The position numbers were made by a program, and so were the translations under genes. DNA of 64,000 nucleotides from Natronobacterium haloterrestre. Its GTDB lineage: Archaea; Halobacteriota; Halobacteria; Halobacteriales; Natrialbaceae. Under the pieces are notes generated by a model. The model made no database searches. It saw only the letters and a program-made list of their open reading frames with translations, and was not told where the DNA came from. The stretch is taken from contig NZ_FOKW01000004.1 in the NCBI RefSeq assembly GCF_900112205.1, forward strand, positions 186,001-250,000, given 5' to 3'. Positions 42,531 to 50,353 of this stretch are shown piece by piece (the first letter of the stretch is position 1; each line of letters begins with the position of its first letter).

Positions 42531-43085
42531 TCAGCGGCGGCCGACGACCGCAAGCGTCTCCGGCCGGTCGTGGACCCGCTCGACCGTGAACCCCGCCCGC
42601 TCGAGTTGTGCCACCACCTCGTCGGGACCGAACCGCTCCTCGACCGGCGGCCCGTCCTCGCCGTCCCCCGTCGCGGACCAGTCGACCGTGACGAGTCGCC
42701 CGCCCGGACGGATCGCCCGGGCGAGTTCCGCGAGCGTCTCGTCGTCGGCGTACTCGTGGTGGGTCATCGTCGAAAACGCGCCGTCGAGTTCGTCGTCGTC
42801 GAACGGTAGCGTGGCGACCCCCGCGGCGACGAGTTCCACGTTTTCCGCCAGTCCAGCCTCGCGGTGGTACTCGTGCATCTCCTCCTGGACGTCGACCGCG
42901 TACAGCGTCCCGACGAAGGGAGCGACGTCCCGCGAGTAAAAGCCCGTCCCCGATCCCAGGTCGGCGACGACGTCGTCGGCCTCCGGATCGAGCATCTCGA
43001 GCAGTTCCTCCCGCGAGCAAAAACGGTACCGCGACGGGTCCTCGAGCGCGTCGGCACGATCGACGGGGAACGTGTGAAAGCCCAT
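42531..43085 (-). CDS. Class I SAM-dependent methyltransferase
   Basis: 184 residues from ATG 43085. Motif I is VVADLGSGTGFYSRDV, followed by YAVDVQEEMHEYHREAG (motif II acidic residue) and later LARAIRPGGRLVTVDW. The substrate is not predictable; a small molecule methylase of the UbiE/arsenite type is possible. It has no close operon partner. Confidence 0.82.
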   Translation of the reverse strand: MGFHTFPVDRADALEDPSRYRFCSREELLEMLDPEADDVVADLGSGTGFYSRDVAPFVGTLYAVDVQEEMHEYHREAGLAENVELVAAGVATLPFDDDELDGAFSTMTHHEYADDETLAELARAIRPGGRLVTVDWSATGDGEDGPPVEERFGPDEVVAQLERAGFTVERVHDRPETLAVVGRR

Positions 43086-43150
43086 GCGTGGTAGTCGAGG
43101 GCCGAGTGCAATACGGTACCGATACCTGGTGGGACCGAACGGTCTCACCG

Positions 43151-43438
43151 TCACTCGGGAGCGCGGGTGCTCGAGGCGCGAAGCCATCCCTTGACGAGCT
43201 CGTTTACGTTGTGGAGGACGATACCGACGGTGAGCAGCGACGCCGCCAGGTAGATCACGAACCCGGGCGGTCCCTCGACCGCGGCCCCGAGAAATCCGCC
43301 GGCGAGGCCGACGAGGGTGAGTTCGAACCAGGTCATCAGGATCCGGGAACTCAGCCGCGGAGGTGTGGCGACGGACTCGAGCGACGATCCGTCCTCGGGG
43401 CCAGTGGGGGCGTCACCGCGGTCGGTGTCGGGACACAT
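43151..43438 (-). CDS. Small membrane protein overlapping cydB
   Basis: 95 residues, hydrophilic start, then two probable spans (about 40-58 LTLVGLAGGFLGAAVEG and 60-80 FVIYLAASLLTVGIVLHNVN). Its ATG at 43438 overlaps the cydB stop by one base, so it belongs to the cydAB unit. It could be a small accessory or assembly subunit in the position that CydX occupies in bacteria, but has no sequence match I recognise. Confidence 0.65.
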   Translation of the reverse strand: MCPDTDRGDAPTGPEDGSSLESVATPPRLSSRILMTWFELTLVGLAGGFLGAAVEGPPGFVIYLAASLLTVGIVLHNVNELVKGWLRASSTRAPE

Positions 43439-44439
43439 CAGTACGACTCACCCGCTTCGATCGGGCCGCTGAACGCCGAGTAGAGGACCGCGAAGTAAAC
43501 GAACACGAGCGGAAGCAGGACGGCCGCCCCGATCGACATGAGGTTGAGCGGCAGCGTCGAGACGACGGCCGACTCGACAGTCAGCCCCGCGACCGGATCG
43601 ATCGTCGGATACAGCAGGCCGGCGACGAGCGCAACCAGGGCGAAGACGAGCCCTGCGACGGCGCCGAACGCGACGTAGTAGCGATCCGTTCGGGTCGCCG
43701 CCGCGTACACCCCGGCGAGCGCGAGCGTAACGGCGACGAGTGCGGCGATCGGAACGGAAAGCAGGTCAGGGCGCAACGCGGGTGCCGTCCAGTAGACGGC
43801 ACCCAACGTCACCACGACCAGCGCGAGGTACGCCGCGAGCGCGTAGTAGCCGTCCGGCTCGAGATCGTCGCGGAGCTCACCTCGCGTCTTCAGCCGGAGG
43901 AACGCGACGCCGTCGACGACGGTCAGCGCGACGACGGTGAGGCCGACGACGATTCCGGGGAGTGTGACGATCGTCGTCGCGCCGAACAGCCAGTTCGCGG
44001 TGAACATGCCCAGGAAAAACGGAGCCGTGAGACTGCCGGCGACGAAGGCTCGGCCCCACCAGCGTTGCCAGGCCTCGTCGTGGCGCTGCTCGTACATCTC
44101 GGGGGCGAGTCCCCGGAGGATGAGCGCCCCCAGGATGGCGAACATCAGCAGGTAGTGGCGGCTGAACAGGTTGGCATAGACCGCCGGGAAGGCCGCGAAC
44201 ATGGCGCCGCCGAAGACGACGAGCCACACCTCGTTGCCGTCCCAGAACGGCCCGATCGCGGCCAGCAACCGCTCCCGCTCCTCCTCGTCGTCGCGGGTCG
44301 CGAACAGGACGCCGACGCCGAAGTCGAACCCGTCGAGAAACAGGAACAGAGCGAAGATGAAAAACAACAGTCCGAACCAGAGGTCGGGGAGGGGGAGCCC
44401 GAACAGCGGCTCACTCGAGAGCGACGCCGGATCAGTCAT
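43438..44439 (-). CDS. cydB: Cytochrome bd-type quinol oxidase subunit II
   Basis: 333 residues, about nine spans. The N-terminal pattern LPDLWFGLLFFIFALFLFLD and FDFGVGVL is typical of subunit II. Together with subunit I it oxidises quinol and reduces oxygen with high affinity. It starts within the last eight bases of cydA. A sulfide:quinone oxidoreductase encoded a few kilobases away could provide quinol; bd oxidases are also resistant to sulfide, by established knowledge. Confidence 0.92.
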   Translation of the reverse strand: MTDPASLSSEPLFGLPLPDLWFGLLFFIFALFLFLDGFDFGVGVLFATRDDEEERERLLAAIGPFWDGNEVWLVVFGGAMFAAFPAVYANLFSRHYLLMFAILGALILRGLAPEMYEQRHDEAWQRWWGRAFVAGSLTAPFFLGMFTANWLFGATTIVTLPGIVVGLTVVALTVVDGVAFLRLKTRGELRDDLEPDGYYALAAYLALVVVTLGAVYWTAPALRPDLLSVPIAALVAVTLALAGVYAAATRTDRYYVAFGAVAGLVFALVALVAGLLYPTIDPVAGLTVESAVVSTLPLNLMSIGAAVLLPLVFVYFAVLYSAFSGPIEAGESY

Positions 44440-45856
44440 CGCCGCTCACCTCCGGCGCGGTCGCGTCCGATCCCTCGGTGGGGGTCACCGACGCCACGTC
44501 CGGCGGACCGGCCCGGACGATACGGACGACGACGTACGTATACAGCGCGAGCAGTCCGAGGTAGACGACGGCGAAGCCGACGAGTGTCACCGTCGCTTCG
44601 GTCCCGCTCAAGCCTGACGAGACGCCCTCGCTCGTCCGCAGCACGTCCTGAATGACCCACGGCTGGCGGCCGACCTCCGTGACGATCCACCCCAGTTCGA
44701 CCGCGACGATTCCGAGCAGCGTCGATCCCATCAGCGCCTTGTGGAGCAGGTCGTCCTCGAGCAGTTCGCCACGCCACCAGCGGTAGCCGCCCCAGACGGC
44801 GAGCAGGACGAACCAGAACCCGAGCGCGACCATGAGCCGAAACGCCCAGAAGACGAGTGCGACCGGCGGCTGCGGACCTTCGAACTCGTTCAGTCCCTGG
44901 ATCGTCGCCTGCGGATCGCCGCCGCTGGCGAGCCACGACGCGCCGCCGGGGATGCCGATGCCGAAGATATCCTTGGCTCGCGGATCGAGCAGGTCCTGAA
45001 GGCTCGTCGGAAAGGCGACGATATACTCCGGAACGTACGCATCGGTCTCCCAGACGGCCTCCATCGCGGCGAACTTCTGGGGCTGGGTCTCGAAGATGTG
45101 TCGTGCGTAGAGGTCGCCGTGTAGCACCTGCAACGGCGCGGTGATGAGCAACGCGACGATCCCGATTTTGAGCGTCACTTCCCAGAACTCGACGTCCTCG
45201 ATGGGGTAGCCCCAGACGTGGTGGCGGAAGACGAAGTAGGCACCGAGTCCCGCCATGAACAGCGCGACCGACTCGACGGCCGCGTTCTGCATGTGAACGA
45301 ACATCCACGGGAACCTGGGGTTTGCGTAGGCGGCGATCGGATCGACCAGATGAACGATCGTCTGCCCGTTCTCCGTCGCCAGTTCGTAGCCCCTCGGCGT
45401 CTGCATCCAGGAGTTGGCGATCAGGATCCAGACGGCCGAGAGCCACGTTCCGACGCCGACCGCGACTGCCGAAATCATATACAGGACGTTACCCACCCGG
45501 TCACGTCCGAACACGAAGATGCCGAGGAACGTCGCCTCGAGCATAAACGCCATCATCCCCTCGAGAGCGAGCGGACCGCCGAACAGTTCCCCGGCGGTCG
45601 TCGAGAACGCCGCGAAGTTGGTTCCGAACTCGAACTCGAGGACGATGCCGGTTACCGTGCCGACGACGAAACTGACGGCAAAGATCCGCGTCCAGAACCT
45701 GCGCAACTGCTCGTAGATCGGCTTCCCGGTTCGAATGTCTTTCCACGTGAAGTAAACGAGGAACGGGGCAAGCCCCATGCTCATCACGGGAAAGATGATG
45801 TGCACGATGGTCGTGAGCGCGAACTGCAGCCGACTGCCGGTGACTGGATCGATCAT
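44432..45856 (-). CDS. cydA: Cytochrome bd-type quinol oxidase subunit I
   Basis: 474 residues, about nine spans. His19 (TTIVHIIFPV) is the probable heme axial ligand, and EFGTNFAAFSTTAGELFGGP and GRQPWVIQDVLRTSEGVS are family motifs. The quinone loop appears short, as in many archaeal and cyanide-insensitive oxidases. The start at ATG 45856 has a 215-base gap upstream with no gene. First gene of the cydA-cydB-small membrane protein unit. Confidence 0.92.
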   Translation of the reverse strand: MIDPVTGSRLQFALTTIVHIIFPVMSMGLAPFLVYFTWKDIRTGKPIYEQLRRFWTRIFAVSFVVGTVTGIVLEFEFGTNFAAFSTTAGELFGGPLALEGMMAFMLEATFLGIFVFGRDRVGNVLYMISAVAVGVGTWLSAVWILIANSWMQTPRGYELATENGQTIVHLVDPIAAYANPRFPWMFVHMQNAAVESVALFMAGLGAYFVFRHHVWGYPIEDVEFWEVTLKIGIVALLITAPLQVLHGDLYARHIFETQPQKFAAMEAVWETDAYVPEYIVAFPTSLQDLLDPRAKDIFGIGIPGGASWLASGGDPQATIQGLNEFEGPQPPVALVFWAFRLMVALGFWFVLLAVWGGYRWWRGELLEDDLLHKALMGSTLLGIVAVELGWIVTEVGRQPWVIQDVLRTSEGVSSGLSGTEATVTLVGFAVVYLGLLALYTYVVVRIVRAGPPDVASVTPTEGSDATAPEVSGDD

Positions 45857-46071
45857 GTCGTGAGTGTGAACCTTGGCCGGAAACGATGCGATTGGAATCG
45901 GAACTGCCGACGGCTAACGGTAGGGATCGGCCGGGAGTAGCGTTTGGGGTTCGAACGTCGAAATAGGCAGTTCTGACGCCCTACACGGGAGGTTTGTCCG
46001 ACGGCCGTCAACGAGTGGTGGGTGAAATCAGGAGAACTGGCGGAATAGCGGGTAGTGGCCCAACCGCTGAA

Positions 46072-46740
46072 CTATCGACTGAGCCGTTTCCCGATCCCGC
46101 GGGCGACAGCAATCGCGAACCCGAGGCCCCGGCGGACGTTCAGATCCCGGAGGGCGCTCACCAGCCCGCGGAACCCGACCGGTTCCGGTGGGTCGGCACT
46201 CGCCTCGCCGACGGCCTCGAGCAGCGACTCGAGCGTTCGAACCGTGTCTTCGTCGCTCGCGGTGTCCGCCAGTTCGCCGAGTCGCGTCCCGGTCGCCGCG
46301 AGGTCGGTCACCATCCCGTCGTCCATCGCGTTCGAGGCCAGCGCGGCGAGGTCCGCCAAGGCGACGAGGTCGTCGAGCGTCCCCGATCGCTGTAGCCGGG
46401 CGAGCGTCTCGAGTGCGTCCGCGAGGTCGTCGGCGTTCTCGCCGGTCGCCTCGCCGAGCCGTGCGACCTCGTCGGTCGCCAGCCCGTCCGCCGCGGCACC
46501 GAGGTTCGTCGCGGTACCGGACAGCTCCTGAACCATGCGGTCGTCCATCGCGGCCGTCGCCAGGTCCGCCGTGTCGAGCAGGTCGTTGACGACGTCGAGT
46601 CGCTCGAGGAACCGCGCGACTTCGTCGGGGTTCTCGGCGACCAGTTCCTCGAGTTCCGCCGGCGGTTCGTTCCCGGCGTCGGTCCCGGGTTCGGGTTCGG
46701 ATTCGGGTTCGGACTCGGGTTCGGACTCGGTCTCGGACAT
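46072..46740 (-). CDS. DUF1641 domain protein
   Basis: 222 residues. An acidic Glu/Ser/Pro repeat N-terminus, helical middle of repeated LADxA/ADLAxxA units, and the DUF1641 C-terminal signature VGFRGLVSALRDLNVRRGLG followed by FAIAVARGIGKRL. DUF1641 proteins are found with sulfide:quinone oxidoreductases and formate dehydrogenases; the last residues probably bind the membrane or the partner. The start codon shares one base with the stop of the flavoprotein upstream, forming the tusA-sqr-DUF1641 unit. Confidence 0.82.
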   Translation of the reverse strand: MSETESEPESEPESEPEPGTDAGNEPPAELEELVAENPDEVARFLERLDVVNDLLDTADLATAAMDDRMVQELSGTATNLGAAADGLATDEVARLGEATGENADDLADALETLARLQRSGTLDDLVALADLAALASNAMDDGMVTDLAATGTRLGELADTASDEDTVRTLESLLEAVGEASADPPEPVGFRGLVSALRDLNVRRGLGFAIAVARGIGKRLSR

Positions 46741-47882
46741 CAGAGTAACCCCCGTGCGGTCAGCCAGTAGGACTCGTTGTACCCCAGTTTCGCCCAGTGC
46801 AGCGGCTTCGACGGCTCGCGGACGTACGGCTCTTTGCCGTACTCGAACTCGACGAACGTCGCCTCGTCCATCCCGGCCTCGAGGAAGCAGACGGTCTTCC
46901 CGTCGTAGGTCGCCGTCGGAACCGTCCCGCGGACGCGGCTGGCGATCCGGTCGGCGACGACGCCCGCCTCGTAGTGGGCGACGCTACCGGCCTTGCTCGT
47001 CGGGACGTCCGCGGTGTCGCCGATCGCGTAGACGTCCTCGGCCCCCGTGGCCTCGAGCGTGTGCCTGTCGACGTCGACCCACCCGTCCTCGCCGAGGCCG
47101 GCCGCGGTCACGAGGTCGCTCCCCCGGTGGGGCGGGATCGCTACGAGCAGGTCGTACTCGAGTTCCTTGCCTTCGACGGTCTCGACGACCTCGGCGTCGG
47201 GATCGACCTCGTCGACGTTGAAGAACGTCTCGAGGTTCACGTCGCGGTCCTCGAACAGGTCGCTCGCCCAGTCGGCGATCGACTCGAGGCCGTGGGCGCG
47301 GTTGATGGGGTAGGTGTAGGTGAGTTCGACGTCCTCCCGGAGACCGCGCTCGCGGAGCCAGTCGTCGACCATCAGGACGAACTCGACGGGCGCGGCCGGA
47401 CACATGTGCGGGACGCCGACGACGCTCAACACGAGGTGGCCCTCGGTGAACGCGGCCAGTTCGTCCCGCAGCGCCTCGGCACCGTCGGGGCCGTAGAAGT
47501 GGTGACCACCCTCCGCCAGGCCGGGAACGGCCTCGGGCTCGAGGGTCGCACCGGTCGCCAGCACGAGGTGATCGTAGGATAGCTCGGTCGCCCTCTCGGC
47601 AAGCGATAGCCGCTTGCGCTCCGTGTCGACGTCGGTGACTTCGTCGATCGTCAGCGTCACGCGGCGGTCGACAAGCTCCTCGATCGGCCGTTTCGCGTCG
47701 TCCACCGTCTTCTTCCCGAACGGGACGTACAGGAAGGTCGGCTTGTAGACGTGGTTCTCGTCGGCCGTGATCAGCCGGACGTCGACCTCGCCGGCCTCGA
47801 TCTCCGACCGAAGTTCGTCGGCGAGGCGGTTCGCGAGCACGGTGCCGCCGGTTCCGCCGCCGACGATGGCGACTCGGTGCAT
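46740..47882 (-). CDS. sqr: Sulfide:quinone oxidoreductase-like flavoprotein
   Basis: 380 residues. FAD motif VAIVGGGTGGTVLANRLADE at the N-terminus, FAD-region LATGATLEPEAVPG and IGDTADVPTSKAG. Only two cysteines, Cys161 (VPHMCPAAP) and Cys332 (KTVCFLEAG), the usual pair that carries sulfane sulfur in this family. C-terminal basic/aromatic residues LHWAKLGYNESYWLTARG fit membrane contact. It oxidises sulfide to persulfide or polysulfide and passes electrons to quinone. It is flanked by TusA and DUF1641 genes with 1-base spacing and overlap. Confidence 0.88.
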   Translation of the reverse strand: MHRVAIVGGGTGGTVLANRLADELRSEIEAGEVDVRLITADENHVYKPTFLYVPFGKKTVDDAKRPIEELVDRRVTLTIDEVTDVDTERKRLSLAERATELSYDHLVLATGATLEPEAVPGLAEGGHHFYGPDGAEALRDELAAFTEGHLVLSVVGVPHMCPAAPVEFVLMVDDWLRERGLREDVELTYTYPINRAHGLESIADWASDLFEDRDVNLETFFNVDEVDPDAEVVETVEGKELEYDLLVAIPPHRGSDLVTAAGLGEDGWVDVDRHTLEATGAEDVYAIGDTADVPTSKAGSVAHYEAGVVADRIASRVRGTVPTATYDGKTVCFLEAGMDEATFVEFEYGKEPYVREPSKPLHWAKLGYNESYWLTARGLL

Positions 47883-47883
47883 C

Positions 47884-48123
47884 TCAGTTCACCTCCAGGT
47901 AGATGCGCCACTCGTCGTCCAGTTCCTCGATCTCGAGCAGGTCGTGGCCTGCCTCCTCGAGCCACTCCGGAACGTCGGTCGTGGAGTTGCGGGCCGTCGT
48001 TTGCAGTTCGACCACGGTGCCCGGCTCGAGCGTTTTCACCTTCCCGATGAGGTCCATCAGCGGGCCGGGACACGTCGCACCACGCGAGTCGATCGTCACG
48101 TCAGGGGATATTGCGTCGGACAT
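47884..48123 (-). CDS. tusA: TusA-family sulfur carrier protein
   Basis: 79 residues. RGATCPGPLMDLIGKVKTLE has the TusA CPxP motif with Cys18 as the persulfide carrier. The fold and size fit TusA/SirA. It is the first gene of the tusA-sqr-DUF1641 operon and would take sulfane sulfur from the flavoprotein to other proteins. A TTGTGCAATA element lies 27 bases upstream. Confidence 0.9.
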   Translation of the reverse strand: MSDAISPDVTIDSRGATCPGPLMDLIGKVKTLEPGTVVELQTTARNSTTDVPEWLEEAGHDLLEIEELDDEWRIYLEVN

Positions 48124-48147
48124 CGTCGATCACGTTTACATCTATAG

Positions 48148-48160
48148 TTTTGTGCAATAT
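48148..48160. promoter_or_regulatory. TTTTGTGCAATAT element upstream of tusA
   Basis: The core TTGTGCAATA matches the palindrome before trxA. It lies about 25-37 bases before the tusA ATG, next to a TATA-like actataga on the coding strand. A further related stretch, tttgtacacaacc (48303-48315), precedes the thioredoxin gene on the other strand. Confidence 0.6.
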
Positions 48161-48346
48161 AAACAAATCCAGTAACCCCTGGCGACTGGAATCGTCGAAG
48201 GGTATATGAGGCCCCACCCGGGTAGCAGGAACAGCCACGGATACGGTGGGCTGGATGGGGCGGCTGCATCCCCGGTCCGTTTCCGCGCCATGTATTGTTT
48301 TATTTGTACACAACCGTTATGGTGGTCGAGTGCGAACGACTGCGTG

Positions 48347-48787
48347 ATGGCTGACTCCAAGGACGGAAACCTCGACGACGAACGACAGCGGATTCGCGAA
48401 AAGAAAAAGCGCGAACTCCAGAAGCGCCTCGAGGACGGCGAGAAGTCGCTCGAGGACGCCGACGGGGCACCCGAGGAGCCGATCCACATCGAGGGGAGCG
48501 ACCACCTCGACGAGGTCGTCGACGAGTACGACGTCGTGCTCGTGGACTGTTACGCCGACTGGTGTGGCCCCTGTCAGATGCTCGAGCCGACGATCGAGGC
48601 GCTGGCCGCGGAGACCGACGCCGCGGTCGCGAAAGTCGACGTCGACGCTCACCAGCGACTGGCCCAGCAACTCGGCGCGCGCGGGGTCCCGACGCTGGTC
48701 CTCTACGCCGACGGCGAGCCCGTCGAGCGGATGGTCGGGGCACAGAACCGCGGGACGCTCGAGGGCCTGATCGAACAGCACACGTAA
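48347..48787 (+). CDS. trx: Thioredoxin with charged N-terminal extension
   Basis: 146 residues. The CxxC pair is Cys73/Cys76 (YADWCGPCQMLEPTIEAL), followed by the cis-Pro loop GARGVPTLVLYA. Before the domain is a 50-residue Lys/Glu/Arg/Asp-rich segment (RQRIREKKKRELQKRLEDGE), predicted helical. Basic runs are unusual for this acidic proteome and could bind a partner. It is divergent from the tusA-sqr operon, sharing its regulatory region. No reductase gene is adjacent; trxB at 21248 could serve. Confidence 0.9.
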   Translation: MADSKDGNLDDERQRIREKKKRELQKRLEDGEKSLEDADGAPEEPIHIEGSDHLDEVVDEYDVVLVDCYADWCGPCQMLEPTIEALAAETDAAVAKVDVDAHQRLAQQLGARGVPTLVLYADGEPVERMVGAQNRGTLEGLIEQHT

Positions 48788-48856
48788 CGGCGAGGGCTCG
48801 AAGCGGCCCGAGGAACGAATCGGACGGACGACCGACGATACGACCACTCCACCACC

Positions 48857-49393
48857 ATGACCGACGACTGGCGACGGGCGCTCGAGACGCAACGCGAGGA
48901 GAAAGACCAGTACTTCGGCGAGAGCCGTCACTCGCCGCTTCCGCCCGACGAGCGCGAGTCGTTCGACGGCCTCGAGTACTACCCGATCGACGGCGACTAC
49001 CGGTTCGAACTCCCCCTCGAGGAGTACGACGATCCCGAACGGGTCACCGTCGGGACGAGCACCGACGGCGAACGGGAGTACCTGCGATGGGGCCAGTTCC
49101 GGTTCACTGTCGACGGCGAGGACGTCTCGTTGCAGGCTTACAAGGCCGATCCCGACGACGACCGGCTCTGGGTCCCCTTCCGGGACGCGACGAGCGGGGA
49201 CGAGACCTACGGCGCAGGTCGATATCTGGACCTCGAGGCCGACCGCCACCGCACCGACGACGGGACCTGGATCCTCGATTTCAACGAGGCGTACAACCCG
49301 ACCTGTGCCTACTCGGACCGGTACGAGTGTCCGCTCCCGCCGACGGAAAACTGGCTCGAGGTGGCGATCGAGGCCGGCGAGAAGGCCTACTGA
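48857..49393 (+). CDS. DUF1684 protein
   Basis: 178 residues. The DUF1684 pattern is visible: YRFELPLEEYDDPERVTV, LWVPFRDATSGDETYGAGRY and DFNEAYNPTCAYSDRYECPL. The conserved NP-CAY region carries two cysteines. Family function is unknown; cytoplasmic. It follows the thioredoxin gene by 70 bases on the same strand. Confidence 0.85.
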   Translation: MTDDWRRALETQREEKDQYFGESRHSPLPPDERESFDGLEYYPIDGDYRFELPLEEYDDPERVTVGTSTDGEREYLRWGQFRFTVDGEDVSLQAYKADPDDDRLWVPFRDATSGDETYGAGRYLDLEADRHRTDDGTWILDFNEAYNPTCAYSDRYECPLPPTENWLEVAIEAGEKAY

Positions 49394-49394
49394 T

Positions 49395-49964
49395 TCAGCC
49401 CGGGAGGAACAGGTTGAGAATCGCGACGACGATACCGGCCAGCCCCATCCTGACCCCGGCGACGATCCAGTTCTGCTTCGAGATCGAGCCGAGGTAGGCC
49501 CCGAACGTAAAGAGGAGGGCGACGCCGACCCCGACGGCGACGAGCGTCGCCTCGAGCAACGAGAAGACGACGCCGTGGCCGAGAAACGGCACTAGCGGGA
49601 GGACGATCCCGATCAGGGGGCCGATGCCGCTGGCGACCGCGTTGATCTTGCGTGCACCCTTGCGGCGTTCCTGTACTTCCGTCCCCTCGAGGTCGGTCAA
49701 CATCGCGCGCTCGATCCGCATCAGTTCCGCCTGCTTCTCGGCGCGTTCGATCTCCCAGACGCTCCAGACGCCGGAGGTTCCGAGCCCGACGGCCGCCCCG
49801 AGTCCGATCGTAACGACGGTGAGCCCCTCGTCGACGCCCGAGAGATACGCGCCGACGACGACCCCGATGCTCGTCAGCGTCCCGTCGAACCCGTTGGAGA
49901 TGAAGTACCGCCGCGAGATGGATCTGACGTCGTCGTCCTCGAGGAGGGTGCGGATGGCGTCCAT
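49395..49964 (-). CDS. VIT/CCC1-like membrane protein
   Basis: 189 residues, five or so spans. The N-terminal SRRYFISNGFDGTLTSIGVVVGAYLSG and KGARKINAVASGIGPLIGIV match the vacuolar-iron-transporter-like family in archaea (TIGR00267-type). Iron or manganese transport is the family expectation; substrate not shown. It is convergent with the DUF1684 gene by one base, and follows the DUF211 gene. Confidence 0.8.
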   Translation of the reverse strand: MDAIRTLLEDDDVRSISRRYFISNGFDGTLTSIGVVVGAYLSGVDEGLTVVTIGLGAAVGLGTSGVWSVWEIERAEKQAELMRIERAMLTDLEGTEVQERRKGARKINAVASGIGPLIGIVLPLVPFLGHGVVFSLLEATLVAVGVGVALLFTFGAYLGSISKQNWIVAGVRMGLAGIVVAILNLFLPG

Positions 49965-49973
49965 GCGGTGGCC

Positions 49974-50267
49974 TCACCGATCCTGCGGCGTGCCGCTTTG
50001 CTCGACGAGCCGATCGCCACAGACCACCTGATCGATCGAGTGGACGCTCCCGCCGACGGTCTCGACGGTCCCTTCGACCACGTCCGTATCGACGTCGTCG
50101 CCTTCGATCGTCAGCTTGAGCGTCTGGACCTCGCGGTCGGTCTCGACGAGCACGGCGTTGACACCGTCGACGCTCTCGCAATCGGCGACGGCGGCCGTGA
50201 ACTCGAGAATGTCGGGCTCGTACGGTTTCAGGACGTCGAGGACGACTCGCCGGATCGGCGGTGTCAT
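49974..50267 (-). CDS. DUF211 protein
   Basis: 97 residues. MTPPIRRVVLDVLKPYEPDI and DCESVDGVNAVLVETDREVQTLKLTIEG are typical of DUF211, a small ferredoxin-like fold of unknown function found widely in archaea beside metal and sulfur genes. Nine bases separate its stop from the VIT-like gene on the same strand, so both may be co-transcribed. Confidence 0.88.
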   Translation of the reverse strand: MTPPIRRVVLDVLKPYEPDILEFTAAVADCESVDGVNAVLVETDREVQTLKLTIEGDDVDTDVVEGTVETVGGSVHSIDQVVCGDRLVEQSGTPQDR

Positions 50268-50353
50268 GCGCGTGAGGTTCGCGCCGGACGACCTTAGTGG
50301 CGGGGGACGGGTTCACCCCCGGTCCCGACCGTCCCGTGAGGAGGAGGGGGCGG

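Noticed and set aside
45857-46071. Gap upstream of cydA
   Set aside because: I looked for a gene or riboswitch-like structure and saw no supported feature in the 215 bases.
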